The position numbers were made by a program, and so were the translations under genes. From contig NZ_CP036426.1 in NCBI RefSeq assembly GCF_007752535.1, forward strand, positions 124,001 through 188,000: a stretch of 64,000 nt of DNA. The letters are read 5' to 3'. Shown here piece after piece: positions 28,390 to 37,598 of this stretch (its first letter is position 1; each line of letters opens with the position of its first letter). The DNA comes from Tautonia plasticadhaerens. Its GTDB lineage: Bacteria; Planctomycetota; Planctomycetia; Isosphaerales; Isosphaeraceae. The notes under the pieces were generated by a model that worked only from the letters and a program-made list of their open reading frames with translations, had not been told where the DNA came from and made no database searches.

Positions 28390-29316
28390 TCAGCCCGATC
28401 CCGGCCAGGCGTAGTAGTCCTCGCCGTAGGCCATCAGGCCGCCGAAGTGGCCGTTCAGGCCCACCAGGACCGCCGCGACGACCAGCAGCCCCAGGTACCA
28501 GGGCCGGATCGATCGGCCCCCCGGCCTCCGGCTCGCCTCGGCCAGGACGAGCACCACCGGCGCCAACAGCCCGGCCGACGTGCCCACCCATCGGTGCGTC
28601 GTCATCACCCGGTCGCCGTCGGACCACGCCAACCCGGCGAAGCACCAGCCGAGCGTCACCGAGACCACCGCCCCGATCGCCCCGACCCAGACGCAGAACC
28701 GCGCCGAGTGGTCGAACAGCGGGCGGCCGGTCGCCGACCAGAGCACCTCGGCCAGCAGGGCCGAGAGGACCAGCGCGATCGGGAAGCTCACCGAAGGCGG
28801 GTGCAGCTTCCCCAGCCAGGTCACCAGGTTCGCCGCGAACCCCTTCGACCCCGTCCCCCCCGATCCCGAGCCGGATCCGGGATCCGGGCCCGATGGCCCC
28901 GAGCCCGACGACCCCTCCGAGGCTTCCCCGGCGCCCGGATCCGTCACCTCGACCGTCCCGATCATGCCGATGGATTCGTGGGGCAGGCAGACGTACTGAT
29001 AGGTGCCCGGCACGTCGAAGGTCCGGGAATAGGACCCGCCCGGCTCGACGTCCCCGGAATCGAACGGCTCGGCCCCCTCGGGGAGCGAGACGTTGCCCGG
29101 GTCGTCCGCCTCGTCCGGGTCGGCCGTCACGGTGTGGACGACGGACGAAGGGTTGGTCCACCGGACGGACTGGCCGGCCTCGATGACCACGCCCCTCGGC
29201 TCGAAGGTGTTCTCGCCGGTCATCTCGACGGTCGCCGCCGGCCCCTGGGCCGCCGCCGTCGTGGCCCAGGCGGCGACCAGCGTCGCGGCGGCCGAGAGGA
29301 TGGGTCTGCGTGGCAT
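28390..29316 (-). CDS. plastocyanin-like cupredoxin fused to DUF2231 membrane domain
   Basis: This is a 308-aa exported two-part protein. A signal peptide (residues 1-23) is followed by a cupredoxin at about 25-125. Copper ligands are visible: the His of SSVVHTVTAD and the Cys, His and Met of YVCLPHESIGMIGTV. A Gly/Ser/Pro linker (about 130-165) leads to a four-helix DUF2231 domain (LHPPSVSFPIALVLSALLAEV, then HRWVGTSAGLL and NGHFGGLMAYGEDYY). The His residues in the membrane part could bind heme, so the fusion suggests a copper-to-membrane electron-transfer unit. That role is inference. Convergent with the oligopeptidase gene and divergent from the DUF1501 gene. Confidence 0.88.
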   Translation of the reverse strand: MPRRPILSAAATLVAAWATTAAAQGPAATVEMTGENTFEPRGVVIEAGQSVRWTNPSSVVHTVTADPDEADDPGNVSLPEGAEPFDSGDVEPGGSYSRTFDVPGTYQYVCLPHESIGMIGTVEVTDPGAGEASEGSSGSGPSGPDPGSGSGSGGTGSKGFAANLVTWLGKLHPPSVSFPIALVLSALLAEVLWSATGRPLFDHSARFCVWVGAIGAVVSVTLGWCFAGLAWSDGDRVMTTHRWVGTSAGLLAPVVLVLAEASRRPGGRSIRPWYLGLLVVAAVLVGLNGHFGGLMAYGEDYYAWPGSG

Positions 29317-29512
29317 CTCTGGGACCTCCCGGATCGTCTCGTCCTCGGCCGCGATCGGGCGTATGGGGGGTTGATCGTCGCAAACGTCGCGCCGTTCCTG
29401 GGTTCAACATCTGCTGGACGCCCCGGGGCCGCCCTGGTACAGTTCCCGTGAGGGGCGATGTTGAGCGAACGTTGAACAGCCCCTCGATCCCGCCTTCCCT
29501 GGGGTGTGCACG

Positions 29513-30916
29513 ATGGATGGGACGCGAGACCGCGCCTCCTGCCGGGGCTTCCTCACCGCCGGCCAGACGCGTCGGGACGCACTGCGGGCCGGGGCGCTGT
29601 CGCTGGGGGGACTCTCCCTGCCGGGCCTCTTCCGGGCGCGGGAGGCGTCGGCCGCCCCGATGCCGGAGACGGCCGCCCCCCGGACCACGACCGGCCGGGC
29701 GAAGGCCTGCATCCTCGTCTTCGCCTGGGGGGGGCCGAGCCAGCTCGACACCTGGGACCCGAAGCCCGAGGCGCCGGACGAGATCCGGGGCGAGTTCTCG
29801 GCGATCGAGACGAGGGTGCCGGGGGTCCGCATCGGCGAGCACTTCCCGATGCTGGCCGACCGCCTCGACCGGCTGGCGATCGTCCGATCGATGACCCACG
29901 ACGACCCGGCGCACCTCTCCAGCGTCCACCACCTGCAGACCGGCCACCTCGCCCCGAGGCCCCACTCCGACGCCGACGGCCCCTCCCCCAACGACTGGCC
30001 CCACCTCGGCGCGCTGGTCGCCCGGGTCCGGCCGGTCGGTGGGGCGCTGCCCCCCTCCGTCATCATGCCCTGGACCGTCTCCCACCCGGCCGCCCCCGGC
30101 GGCAAGGCGCCGGGGCAGCACGGCGGCTGGCTCGGCAAGTCGTTCGACCCCTTCCTGCTGCCCGGCGACCCCAACCTCGAGGGCTTCCGGGTCGAGGGCC
30201 TGGGCCTGCCCGAGGGCCTGGCCGACGACCGGGTCCGGAGCCGACGCGCGCTGCTCTCCCGGTTCGAGCGGGACGCCGTCGACGCCCCCGCCTGGTCCGA
30301 CTACCGCGCGCGGGCCTTCGACGCGCTGCTCTCGGCCGAGGCCCGGGGCGCCTTCCGGGTCGACCGGGAACCCCCCGAGACCCGGGACCGCTACGGCCGG
30401 CACATCCACGGCCAGTGCCTGCTGATGGCCCGCAGGCTGGTCGAGGCCGGCGTGCCGCTGGTGACCGTCAACTGGCACGACGACGGCATCAACTTCTGGG
30501 ACACCCACGGCGACAACTTCAACGGCCTGAAGACCCGCCTCATGCCCCCCACCGACCGCGGCCTCTCCGCCCTCATCGACGACCTGGCCGCCCGGGGGAT
30601 GATGGACGAGACGCTCGTGGTCTGGGTCGGCGAGTTCGGCCGGGCCCCCCGGATCACCCGGGCCGTCGCCGGCCGCGAGCACTGGCCGCGCTGCTATTCG
30701 GCCGTCCTGGCCGGCGGGGGCATCCGGGGGGGCGCCGTCTTCGGCTCCTCCGACCGCTGGGCCGCCCACCCCGAGGCCGACCCCGTCGGCCCGGCGGACC
30801 TGGCGGCGACGATCCTCCACGCCCTGGGGATCTCCCCCGAGACCGAAATCGTCGACCCCGTCGGCCGCCCCCTGCCCATCAACCGGGGCGTCCCCGTCAC
30901 CGCCCTGTTCGGCTGA
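29513..30916 (+). CDS. DUF1501 Tat-exported protein
   Basis: This is a 467-aa protein of the DUF1501 family, an alkaline-phosphatase-superfamily-like group very common in planctomycetes and often paired with DUF1553/DUF1549 cytochrome proteins. The N-terminus carries a twin-arginine signal, QTRRDALRAGALSLGGLSLPG. The family blocks CILVFAWGGPSQLDTWDPKPEAPDEIRG, FPMLADRLDRLAIVRSMTHDD, NFWDTHGDNFNGLK and WVGEFGRAPRI are all present. ATG 29513 is preferred; a GTG at 29504 is possible. No DUF1549/DUF1553 partner lies in the window. Substrate is unknown. Confidence 0.92.
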   Translation: MDGTRDRASCRGFLTAGQTRRDALRAGALSLGGLSLPGLFRAREASAAPMPETAAPRTTTGRAKACILVFAWGGPSQLDTWDPKPEAPDEIRGEFSAIETRVPGVRIGEHFPMLADRLDRLAIVRSMTHDDPAHLSSVHHLQTGHLAPRPHSDADGPSPNDWPHLGALVARVRPVGGALPPSVIMPWTVSHPAAPGGKAPGQHGGWLGKSFDPFLLPGDPNLEGFRVEGLGLPEGLADDRVRSRRALLSRFERDAVDAPAWSDYRARAFDALLSAEARGAFRVDREPPETRDRYGRHIHGQCLLMARRLVEAGVPLVTVNWHDDGINFWDTHGDNFNGLKTRLMPPTDRGLSALIDDLAARGMMDETLVVWVGEFGRAPRITRAVAGREHWPRCYSAVLAGGGIRGGAVFGSSDRWAAHPEADPVGPADLAATILHALGISPETEIVDPVGRPLPINRGVPVTALFG

Positions 30917-31004
30917 CCGGATCCCGGGGCGTTCGGCACGGGGTTCGCGGCCGGTGATGCCCGAGGAACTCCGCCCAATGCGGCGTCAACCACGAGGCAT
31001 CACC

Positions 31005-31346
31005 ATGGCCGACACCACCGTCAAGAAGGTCCAGTCCGCGCAGTCCCCCCGGGGAGAGATGGGCCAGACCTACCTCGCCTCGGGCAAGTCGATGGCGATG
31101 CGGCTCTGGCGGGGCGAGCCCGCCGGGGAGCGCGACTCCCCCCACTCCCGAGACTACGAGACGGTCGGATACGTGATCGACGGCCGGGCCGAGCTGGACA
31201 TCGAAGGCCAGCGGATCAGGCTCGAACCCGGGGATTCCTGGGTCGTCCCCCGGGGCGCGACCCACCACTACGAGATCCTCGAGCCCTTCACCGCCGTCGA
31301 GGCCACCCATCCCCCCGCCCAGGTCCACGGCCGGGACGAGGGCTGA
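31005..31346 (+). CDS. cupin-domain protein
   Basis: This is a 113-aa single-domain cupin. The barrel covers about residues 50-105, with VGYVIDGRAELDIEGQRIRLEPGDSWVVPRGATHHYEI giving the G(X)5HXH-like and second PGD motifs in weakened form. His residues in ATHHYEI could bind a metal. The ATG at 31005 is preferred over upstream in-frame ATGs at 30957 and 30978 because it has CGAGG before it and matches a normal cupin start. Small cupins like this serve as sensors, isomerases or dioxygenases; the role here is unknown. Confidence 0.82.
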   Translation: MADTTVKKVQSAQSPRGEMGQTYLASGKSMAMRLWRGEPAGERDSPHSRDYETVGYVIDGRAELDIEGQRIRLEPGDSWVVPRGATHHYEILEPFTAVEATHPPAQVHGRDEG

Positions 31347-31685
31347 GGCCCCGTCCTGAGGACGATCGGCGGCCTGATGCCGGGGCCGGGGAGGCCCGAC
31401 GCCCGATGTCCGGGATCCGATGATCGCCGATCCGCGTGGCCCATGGCCCCTGCGCATCCGGTCGCCGGGGGACGCGGCGTTTGCGTCCCCCGGCGACCAT
31501 CGATGCGTCGATCGCCTCGGATCGGCGGCTTCCCCGCCGGGCTCTCGGCCTGTCGCACACCAAGACCATCGGAAGTCCACCCGTTCCGGGGGCGTCTTTC
31601 CAGGCGAGAGATGCACTCGACAGGGTGACTCACTTCGGCCGGCAGCCCCGAGGCTTGCCCCGCCTCAACGCCGCGCACGGGACGC
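31347..31685. other. convergent intergenic region with terminator
   Basis: This is a 339-bp non-coding gap between the convergent cupin and kinase-TPR genes. It holds a strong hairpin at 31460-31498 and no supported gene. Confidence 0.45.
31460..31498. terminator. 16-bp perfect hairpin, likely bidirectional terminator
   Basis: Bases 31460-31475 pair perfectly with 31483-31498, with a 7-nt loop (ggcgttt). It lies between convergent stops at 31346 and 31686. It has the same stem and loop sizes as the palindromes at 23291 and 59834. Confidence 0.65.
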
Positions 31686-34600
31686 TCACGGCTGGGCGAA
31701 GACGTCGGCGGGCAGATCGGCCGTTCCCAGCCCCACCTCCCACTCCGCCGCCTTCTCGGGCTTGCCCCATGCCTCGTAGAGGCGGACCAGCCGCACCGCC
31801 GCCTCCCGCAAGCGGTGCCGCTCCGGCACGGTGAGCCTCAACTCTCGCCCCATCATCCCCTCGTAGCCGGCGACGGCCAGCGGCTCGGCATCCGCATAGC
31901 GACCCTGGCCCGCCAGCGACCCGCCGAGCAGGCTCATCGCGTCGTAGCGCCTCCAGTCGTCGGCCGGCGCCTTTTCGGCGATCCCCATGGCCTCGCGCAG
32001 GATCGGCTCGGCCTCGGACCACCGGGACTGCATGAGCAGGTCCCGGCCGAGTTGGGCGAGGTCGCCGGCCACCAGGTGGCTGTCGGGGGTCTCGGTCTTG
32101 CGCCGGCTGGCCAGGGCGTCGCGCAGCAGGCCTTCGGCCTCGGACCACCGGCCGAGCGACTCGTAGGCGGTCGCCAGGTTGCCGCGGTTCCAGAGGGTGA
32201 CGAAGTGGTCGGGGCCGAGCGTCGCCTCGCAGGCCCCGAGCGTCGCCTCGCAGAACGCGACCGCCTCGGGCAGCCGGCCGTCCTGGAGGTAGGAGGCGGC
32301 CAGGTTGCTGCGGCAGATCAGGGTGTGGAGGTGGTCGGGGCCGTGCCTGTCCGTCAGCTGCTTCAGCGCCGCCTCGTTCAGCCCGATGGCCTCCGGCCGG
32401 CCGGCATCCCGGTAGAGGTCGGCCAGGTTGAGGCGGCCGATGAGGGTCTCCGGGTGGTCGGGGCCGAGCGTCGCCTCTCGGAGCCGGAGCACCTCCTCGG
32501 CCAGCGAGATCGCCTCGGGTAGCCGCCCGGCGGCGGCGTAGTCGAGGGCCAGGTTGGAGCGACTGCTGAGCGTCTCACGGTGATCGGGGCCGAGCCGTAC
32601 CTCTCGGAGCCGGAGCGTCTCCTCGTCCAGCGCGATGGCCTCGGGCAGCCGGCCGGCCTCGCGATAGGCGGCGGCCAGGTCGTTGCGGCTCTCGAGGGTG
32701 TGCGGATGATCCGGGCCGAGCTTCTCCTCCTGGAGCCGGAGCACCTCGGCAAACATCGCGATCCCCTTCGACATCTGGCCGGTCGAGTAAGCGATGGCCA
32801 GGTTCTGGCGGCTCTGCAGCGTGTCGGGGTGGTCGGGGCCGAGCGTCGCCTCGCGGCGCCTGAGCGTCTCCTCGTGCAGGGCGATCGCCTTGGGGACCTG
32901 GCCGGCGTACCAGTGGTCCACGGCCAGATCGTTGCGGCACTGGAGCGTGTCGGGGTGGTCGGGGCCCAGATACGCCTCGAAGAGCCTCAGCGTCGACTCG
33001 TGGAGCGCGATCGCCTCCGACGTCCGACCGGCGTCCATGTAGGCGTTGGCCAGGTTGCTTCGGCTGGCCAGCGTCTGGGGGTGGTCGGGGCCCAGGACGC
33101 CCTCGAGTACTGTGCGGGCCCTCGTGAGCAGGCCCTCGGCCTTCTCGAGCATGCCCAGCCCGCGGTAGGTCCGGCCCAGGGCGTCCAGCAGCGCCCCCCG
33201 AGTCGCCTGCGATCCGGTGAACTCCGTTTCGAGCCGTTCGACGGCCTGATCCAGGATCTCGGCCACCCTCACCTGCCGTCCATCCATCGACGGGTCCGGG
33301 CTGCGGAACGCCTGCACCAGGAACGCGCCGACCGCCTCGGCCTGCGTGCGGGATTCCTCCGACTGCTCCAGCGCCGCCCGGGTCGCGGCCTGCGCCTTCC
33401 TCGTCGCTTCGAGCGCCCGACCCGTCTCCCGGTTGGCCAGCCGCAGCTGGCCGTTGGCCCGCGACTGGACGCCCGCGACGACCCCCAGGCCGACCACGAC
33501 GGCGACCAGCGTCACGGCGGCGGCCACCATGGCCGTGCGATTCCGCCGCGCCCACCGCCGCGCCCGGCGCGAGGGCGGCTCGCGCCAGGCGGTCACCGGC
33601 TCGTCGGCCGCCCACCGATCGAGGTCCTCGGCCAGCGCCCGGCACGAGGCGTAGCGCTCCCCAGGCTCCCGCGCCATCGCCTTGAGACAGATGGCTTCCA
33701 GGGCCGGGTCGAGCGTCGGGTCGAGCGCGCGGGGCGGTGGGAAATCCCCCTGCCGAACCCGGCGGAGGACCGCACCCAGGTCATCCCCCTCGAACGGCGG
33801 CTTCCCCGTCAGGAGGCAATATAGGGTGGCGCCGAGGCTGTAGATGTCGGACCGCGGCCCGAGCCGATCCAGGTCGCCGGCCGCCTGCTCGGGGCTCATG
33901 TACGCGGGCGTGCCCAACGCGCTGCCCGGCAAGGTCTCGGCCGACCCGCTGGCCGAGCTGAGGACCAGCGTCCGCTCGCCGGCTCCCGGGTCGGCCCGGC
34001 CGGTGGCCTTGGCCAGGCCCCAGTCGACGACCAGCGTCTCGCCGTGCTTGCCGACGATGACGTTGCCCGGCTTGAGGTCGCGGTGCAGCACGCCCCGGCC
34101 GTGGGCGTAGTCGATGGCGTTGCAGACGTCGGTGAACCGGCGCAGGAGCTTGCGCAGCCCCAGCGGCCGGGCGCCGGGGTCGACCTCCAGGGATTCGCCC
34201 TCGTGGAAGCGGTCGATCGCCTCCTTGAGGCTGTCGCCGCGCACGAACCGCATGGCGTAGTAGGGCCGGCCGTCGCCATAGGTCCCCAGGCCGTAGACGG
34301 GGACGATGCCGGGGTGTTCCAACCCCCCGGTGATCTCGGCCTCGAGCACGAAACGCTGGCGGCTGGTCGGGTCGTCGGCATACACTCCGCGGATCTGCTT
34401 CAGGGCGACTTCGCGGTGCAGTTCCTCGTCCAGCGCCACGAACACGGCACCCAGGCCGCCTCTGGCGTGGGGCCGCAGGACTCGGAACCGCCGGCCGTCA
34501 GCGGTGGCGGTGCCGACGGCGTAGGAGGCCGTGACGTCGGCACCGGCCTCGGTCGAGCCGGCGACGGGGCCGAGGCGGGCGACGGTGGCCGTCAGGTCGG

Positions 34601-34886
34601 GGTCTTCCAGGGCATTGAGCCGCTCGCGGGTTGAGCGGCCGACGGGGATCGAGGCGAGGCTCCGCTCGGCGTTGCCGCCTTCCTTCTTCAGGTGCAAGGC
34701 GACCATGGCCTCGACGGCGGAGCGGGTGTCGGCGTCGAGGTCGCCGCGGACGACGAGGTGATCGGCCAGCGGCCGCGAGCGGTCGCGGGTCCAGGCGCGG
34801 AAGGCGGCCAGGAGCTCATCCTGGTCGATCAGGCCGTTCTGCAGGGCAAGCAGTCCGAAGACGAGGTCGCGGTCGGCGGCGGCCAT
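31686..34886 (-). CDS. Ser/Thr protein kinase fused to kinesin-light-chain-type TPRs
   Basis: This is a 1066-aa membrane-spanning kinase. It starts at ATG 34886 behind GGAGA; the upstream extension to 35009 is unlikely. The kinase domain, about residues 130-415, has the Gly-rich loop PHARGGLGAVF, the Lys of EVALKQI, LHRDLKPGNVIV and a VDWGLAK metal motif (DWG in place of DFG, common in planctomycete kinases), then GTPAYMSPEQA. One membrane helix (about 453-475, MVAAAVTLVAVVVGLGVVAG) separates it from an outer region of at least eight 42-residue TPRs of the kinesin-light-chain type with the repeated (L)GPDHPxTL motif. The repeats probably bind a protein ligand outside the cytoplasm and the kinase signals inside. 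The target is unknown. Confidence 0.92.
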   Translation of the reverse strand: MAAADRDLVFGLLALQNGLIDQDELLAAFRAWTRDRSRPLADHLVVRGDLDADTRSAVEAMVALHLKKEGGNAERSLASIPVGRSTRERLNALEDPDLTATVARLGPVAGSTEAGADVTASYAVGTATADGRRFRVLRPHARGGLGAVFVALDEELHREVALKQIRGVYADDPTSRQRFVLEAEITGGLEHPGIVPVYGLGTYGDGRPYYAMRFVRGDSLKEAIDRFHEGESLEVDPGARPLGLRKLLRRFTDVCNAIDYAHGRGVLHRDLKPGNVIVGKHGETLVVDWGLAKATGRADPGAGERTLVLSSASGSAETLPGSALGTPAYMSPEQAAGDLDRLGPRSDIYSLGATLYCLLTGKPPFEGDDLGAVLRRVRQGDFPPPRALDPTLDPALEAICLKAMAREPGERYASCRALAEDLDRWAADEPVTAWREPPSRRARRWARRNRTAMVAAAVTLVAVVVGLGVVAGVQSRANGQLRLANRETGRALEATRKAQAATRAALEQSEESRTQAEAVGAFLVQAFRSPDPSMDGRQVRVAEILDQAVERLETEFTGSQATRGALLDALGRTYRGLGMLEKAEGLLTRARTVLEGVLGPDHPQTLASRSNLANAYMDAGRTSEAIALHESTLRLFEAYLGPDHPDTLQCRNDLAVDHWYAGQVPKAIALHEETLRRREATLGPDHPDTLQSRQNLAIAYSTGQMSKGIAMFAEVLRLQEEKLGPDHPHTLESRNDLAAAYREAGRLPEAIALDEETLRLREVRLGPDHRETLSSRSNLALDYAAAGRLPEAISLAEEVLRLREATLGPDHPETLIGRLNLADLYRDAGRPEAIGLNEAALKQLTDRHGPDHLHTLICRSNLAASYLQDGRLPEAVAFCEATLGACEATLGPDHFVTLWNRGNLATAYESLGRWSEAEGLLRDALASRRKTETPDSHLVAGDLAQLGRDLLMQSRWSEAEPILREAMGIAEKAPADDWRRYDAMSLLGGSLAGQGRYADAEPLAVAGYEGMMGRELRLTVPERHRLREAAVRLVRLYEAWGKPEKAAEWEVGLGTADLPADVFAQP

Positions 34887-35093
34887 GGCGCATCTCCGAT
34901 CGGTGTCGGTCGCTCGGCCTCGGCCCTCGGGGCCGGGGCTCGATGGCCACGCACCGGCCGGATTATCGCATGAAGACCCGGCGAACGCATCAGCGACGGC
35001 CCGTCCCACTCGACCCGGCGTCGACTCCGGCCACCACCGGCTTCGACCTGACCGTCCGCATCCGGGACGCCCGACCCCCGGGGCCCGCCCCGG

Positions 35094-37064
35094 TCAGGCC
35101 GGGGCGGCGGCGAGCGCCGAGGCGTCGATCTTCGTGTCGTAGCGCTCGTGGGCGATCCGGGTGATCGCCTCGCAGAACTGCGGGTGGTCGCGGAGGATCC
35201 TCCGGAAGTCGGCCCGGTCGAGGACGAACAGGTCGCAGGAGGTCCGGGCCCGGACGGTCGCCGTCCGGTGCTCGGAGAGCAGCAGGGCGACCTCGCCGAA
35301 GCAGGCCCCCTCGCGGAGGGTGGCCAGCACCTCGCCCTCGCCGTCGATCACCTCGGCCTCGCCCCGGCAGATCAGGTACATCTCCGAGCCGGGGTCCCCC
35401 TCGCGGATGATCACCTCCCCGGCCGGGACGGCGTGGGGCCGCAGCGCCATGCTCACCTGGTTCAGCAGCAGCGGGTCGCCGCCCCGGAACAGCGGCACCC
35501 GCCCCAGGGTCTCCCGGTCGATCACCTCGTACCAGCGCCGGCCGTCCCGCTCGAGCAGGTCGTTGGCGGCCACCGGGCCCCACGACCCGGCGTCGTAGTT
35601 GGGGAAGTCCCGGGCCGGGCGGCCCGACCAGGCGTCGAGGATCGGCTGCGCGACCTGCCAGGCCGCCTCCACCAGATCCGTCCTCGAGAACAGCGTCGCG
35701 TCCCCCGTCATGCAGCCGTAGATCATGACCTCGTAGCCGGTCGCCCGCTCGGCCCGGAACGACTCCCCGTAGCTGAACCGCATGTTCACCGACTGCAGCT
35801 GCATCACCGGGCCGGGGACCTTGGCCTGGAAGTTCGACTCGATCCCCTGGTCGGGCTGGATGTGGAAGATCAGCCGGTTGGAGGGCATCCGCCGCATCGT
35901 CGGGCCGCGGAAGAGGACCTCCGGCGCCCGCTTGAACTGCACCGCCACCTCCGTGCCCCGCTTCCACAGCGCCTTGCCCGACCTCAGATAAATCGGCACG
36001 TTCTCCCATCGCCAGTTGTCGATGAACAGCCGGAGCGCCGCGAAGGTCTCCGTGTTCGACCCCGGGTCGACTTCCTTCTCCGACCGGTAGGCCGGGCACG
36101 CGGCCCCGTCGGCCCTGGTCCCCGCGCCGTACTGGCCCCGCACCGCGTTCGACAGCGCCACCTCGGGGGAGTACCGGCGGACGGCCCGCAGCAGCTTCGC
36201 CTTCTCGTCCCGGATGTCGTCGGCCGAGAACGACGCGGGGGGCTCCATGCAGACGTAGGCGAGCATCTGGAGCATGTGATTCTGGATCATGTCCCGCAGC
36301 ACGCCCGCCCTGTCGTAGTAGCCCCCCCGCCCCTCGACCCCCACCGCCTCGGAGACCGTCAGCTGGATGTGGTCGATGTGCCGGCGGTTCCAGAGCGGCT
36401 CGAACAGCTCGTTGGCGAACCGGAAGGCCAGGATGTTCTGGACCGTCTCCTTGCCCAGGTAGTGGTCGATCCGGAAAATCTGGTCCTCCCGCCAGTGGGC
36501 CAGCAGCTCCCGGTTCAACGCCCGGGCCGACTCCAGGTCCGAGCCGAACGGCTTCTCGACGATCATCCGCTGCCAGCCCGGGAAGCCCTTGAACCCGGCG
36601 CCGTTGAGCTTCTCCGAGATCAGGCCGAAGAGCGACGGCAGTGTCGCCATGTAGAACAGCAGGTTCCCCCCCGTGCCCCGCTCCGCGTCGAGCCGGGAGA
36701 CCAGCTCCTTGAGCCTCCCGTACGCCTCCTCGTCCCCGAAGTCCCCCGGGGTGTAGTGGAGCCGGGACTCCAGCCAGTCCCAGGCCCGGGGGTCGAACTC
36801 CTTCCGCGTGTTGAAGGTGCGGAGGTCGGCCGCCATCCGGGAGCGGAACGCCTCGGTGGTCAGCCCGTCCTTGGCGATGCCGACCACCGCGAATTGCTCC
36901 GGCAGCAGGCCGTCGCAGGCCAGGTTGTACAGGCTCGGCACCAGCAGCCGCTTGGTCAGGTCGCCCGAGGCGCCGAAGATCACCAGGATGCAGGGGTCGC
37001 CGGGGGCGGTGGGCTCGGCCGGGGTGGCCGGGCTCGACAGGGAGACGCTTCGGGCGGGTTCCAT
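35094..37064 (-). CDS. zwf: glucose-6-phosphate dehydrogenase fused to a cyclic-nucleotide-binding domain
   Basis: This 656-aa protein oxidises glucose-6-phosphate to 6-phosphogluconolactone with NADP, the entry to the pentose-phosphate/Entner-Doudoroff routes. The dehydrogenase covers about residues 25-505: NADP loop GASGDLTKRLL (from Gly31), VEKPFGSDLESA, and the active-site RIDHYLGKE (residues 198-206, His201 binding substrate). Normal bacterial enzymes end near 490-510. Here about 140 further residues form a cNMP-binding domain (about 518-640) with a phosphate-binding cassette FGEVALLLSEHRTATV; Glu591 and Arg600 have the spacing seen in PKA-type cassettes, so it should still bind a cyclic nucleotide. 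This suggests direct allosteric control. The gene is alone, 207 bp upstream of the kinase-TPR gene on the same strand. Confidence 0.93.
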   Translation of the reverse strand: MEPARSVSLSSPATPAEPTAPGDPCILVIFGASGDLTKRLLVPSLYNLACDGLLPEQFAVVGIAKDGLTTEAFRSRMAADLRTFNTRKEFDPRAWDWLESRLHYTPGDFGDEEAYGRLKELVSRLDAERGTGGNLLFYMATLPSLFGLISEKLNGAGFKGFPGWQRMIVEKPFGSDLESARALNRELLAHWREDQIFRIDHYLGKETVQNILAFRFANELFEPLWNRRHIDHIQLTVSEAVGVEGRGGYYDRAGVLRDMIQNHMLQMLAYVCMEPPASFSADDIRDEKAKLLRAVRRYSPEVALSNAVRGQYGAGTRADGAACPAYRSEKEVDPGSNTETFAALRLFIDNWRWENVPIYLRSGKALWKRGTEVAVQFKRAPEVLFRGPTMRRMPSNRLIFHIQPDQGIESNFQAKVPGPVMQLQSVNMRFSYGESFRAERATGYEVMIYGCMTGDATLFSRTDLVEAAWQVAQPILDAWSGRPARDFPNYDAGSWGPVAANDLLERDGRRWYEVIDRETLGRVPLFRGGDPLLLNQVSMALRPHAVPAGEVIIREGDPGSEMYLICRGEAEVIDGEGEVLATLREGACFGEVALLLSEHRTATVRARTSCDLFVLDRADFRRILRDHPQFCEAITRIAHERYDTKIDASALAAAPA

Positions 37065-37352
37065 CGTCGGGGCCTCGACTGGGGGGGGACTGGTCCGGCC
37101 CGCCCCGCCCGACGCCCCTCGGCCGGCCGGGGCGACGGCGCCGGCACGCCGCGCGCAGGGATCTTACCCCACCGGAAGGCCCGAGGCGCCTCCCATCCCG
37201 GTCGACGGGCCCGGCCGGGGCGACCCGCCGCGCCTTCGGAGTTGGCATCCGAATTGCGTACCCGGTCCGACGTCGATTCGGCACGGCGGACCCGACCCGA
37301 GGGGGGAGGGCCCGGCCGGGCCCGAGGTCCCGGAACGTCGGAGGGGTTCGCC

Positions 37353-37532
37353 ATGACCCTGCTCAAGTGGGCCGCCGTGGCCCTGATCGTCGCCGCGGTC
37401 GCCGCCGTGTTCGGCTTCGGGGGGATCGCCGAGGGGGCGGTCGACGTCGCCAAGTTCCTCGTGATCGTCTTCGTGGTGATCGCCCTGGTGCTCGGAGTCC
37501 TCGGGGTGATGGCCTATCGCAAGGTCACCTGA
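37353..37532 (+). CDS. DUF1328 small membrane protein
   Basis: This is a 59-aa protein with two membrane helices, MTLLKWAAVALIVAAVAAVFG and a second VIVFVVIALVLGVLGV, joined by FGGIAEGAVDVAK. The length, the central GIA(E/A)GAxDIAK motif and the helix pattern match DUF1328, a widespread small envelope family of unknown function often induced by stress. It starts at ATG 37353, after GGAGGGG, and is divergent from zwf. A strong terminator follows 29 bp after its stop. Confidence 0.85.
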   Translation: MTLLKWAAVALIVAAVAAVFGFGGIAEGAVDVAKFLVIVFVVIALVLGVLGVMAYRKVT

Positions 37533-37560
37533 GCCCGGATCGCGCGAGACGCGCAAGACG

Positions 37561-37598
37561 CGACCCGCCGTACCGGCCTCGGCCGGTGCGGCGGGTCG
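37561..37598 (+). terminator. intrinsic terminator of the DUF1328 gene
   Basis: Bases 37561-37578 pair with 37581-37598 (18-bp stem with one G-T wobble, tight CTCG-type loop), followed by TCGCGTTT. It lies directly after the DUF1328 stop codon and before the convergent DUF1559 gene. Confidence 0.75.

Noticed and set aside
29317-29512. GTTCAAC/GTTGAAC inverted heptamers upstream of the DUF1501 gene
   Set aside because: They occur as two short matches about 70 bp apart, too weak and too short to call an operator.
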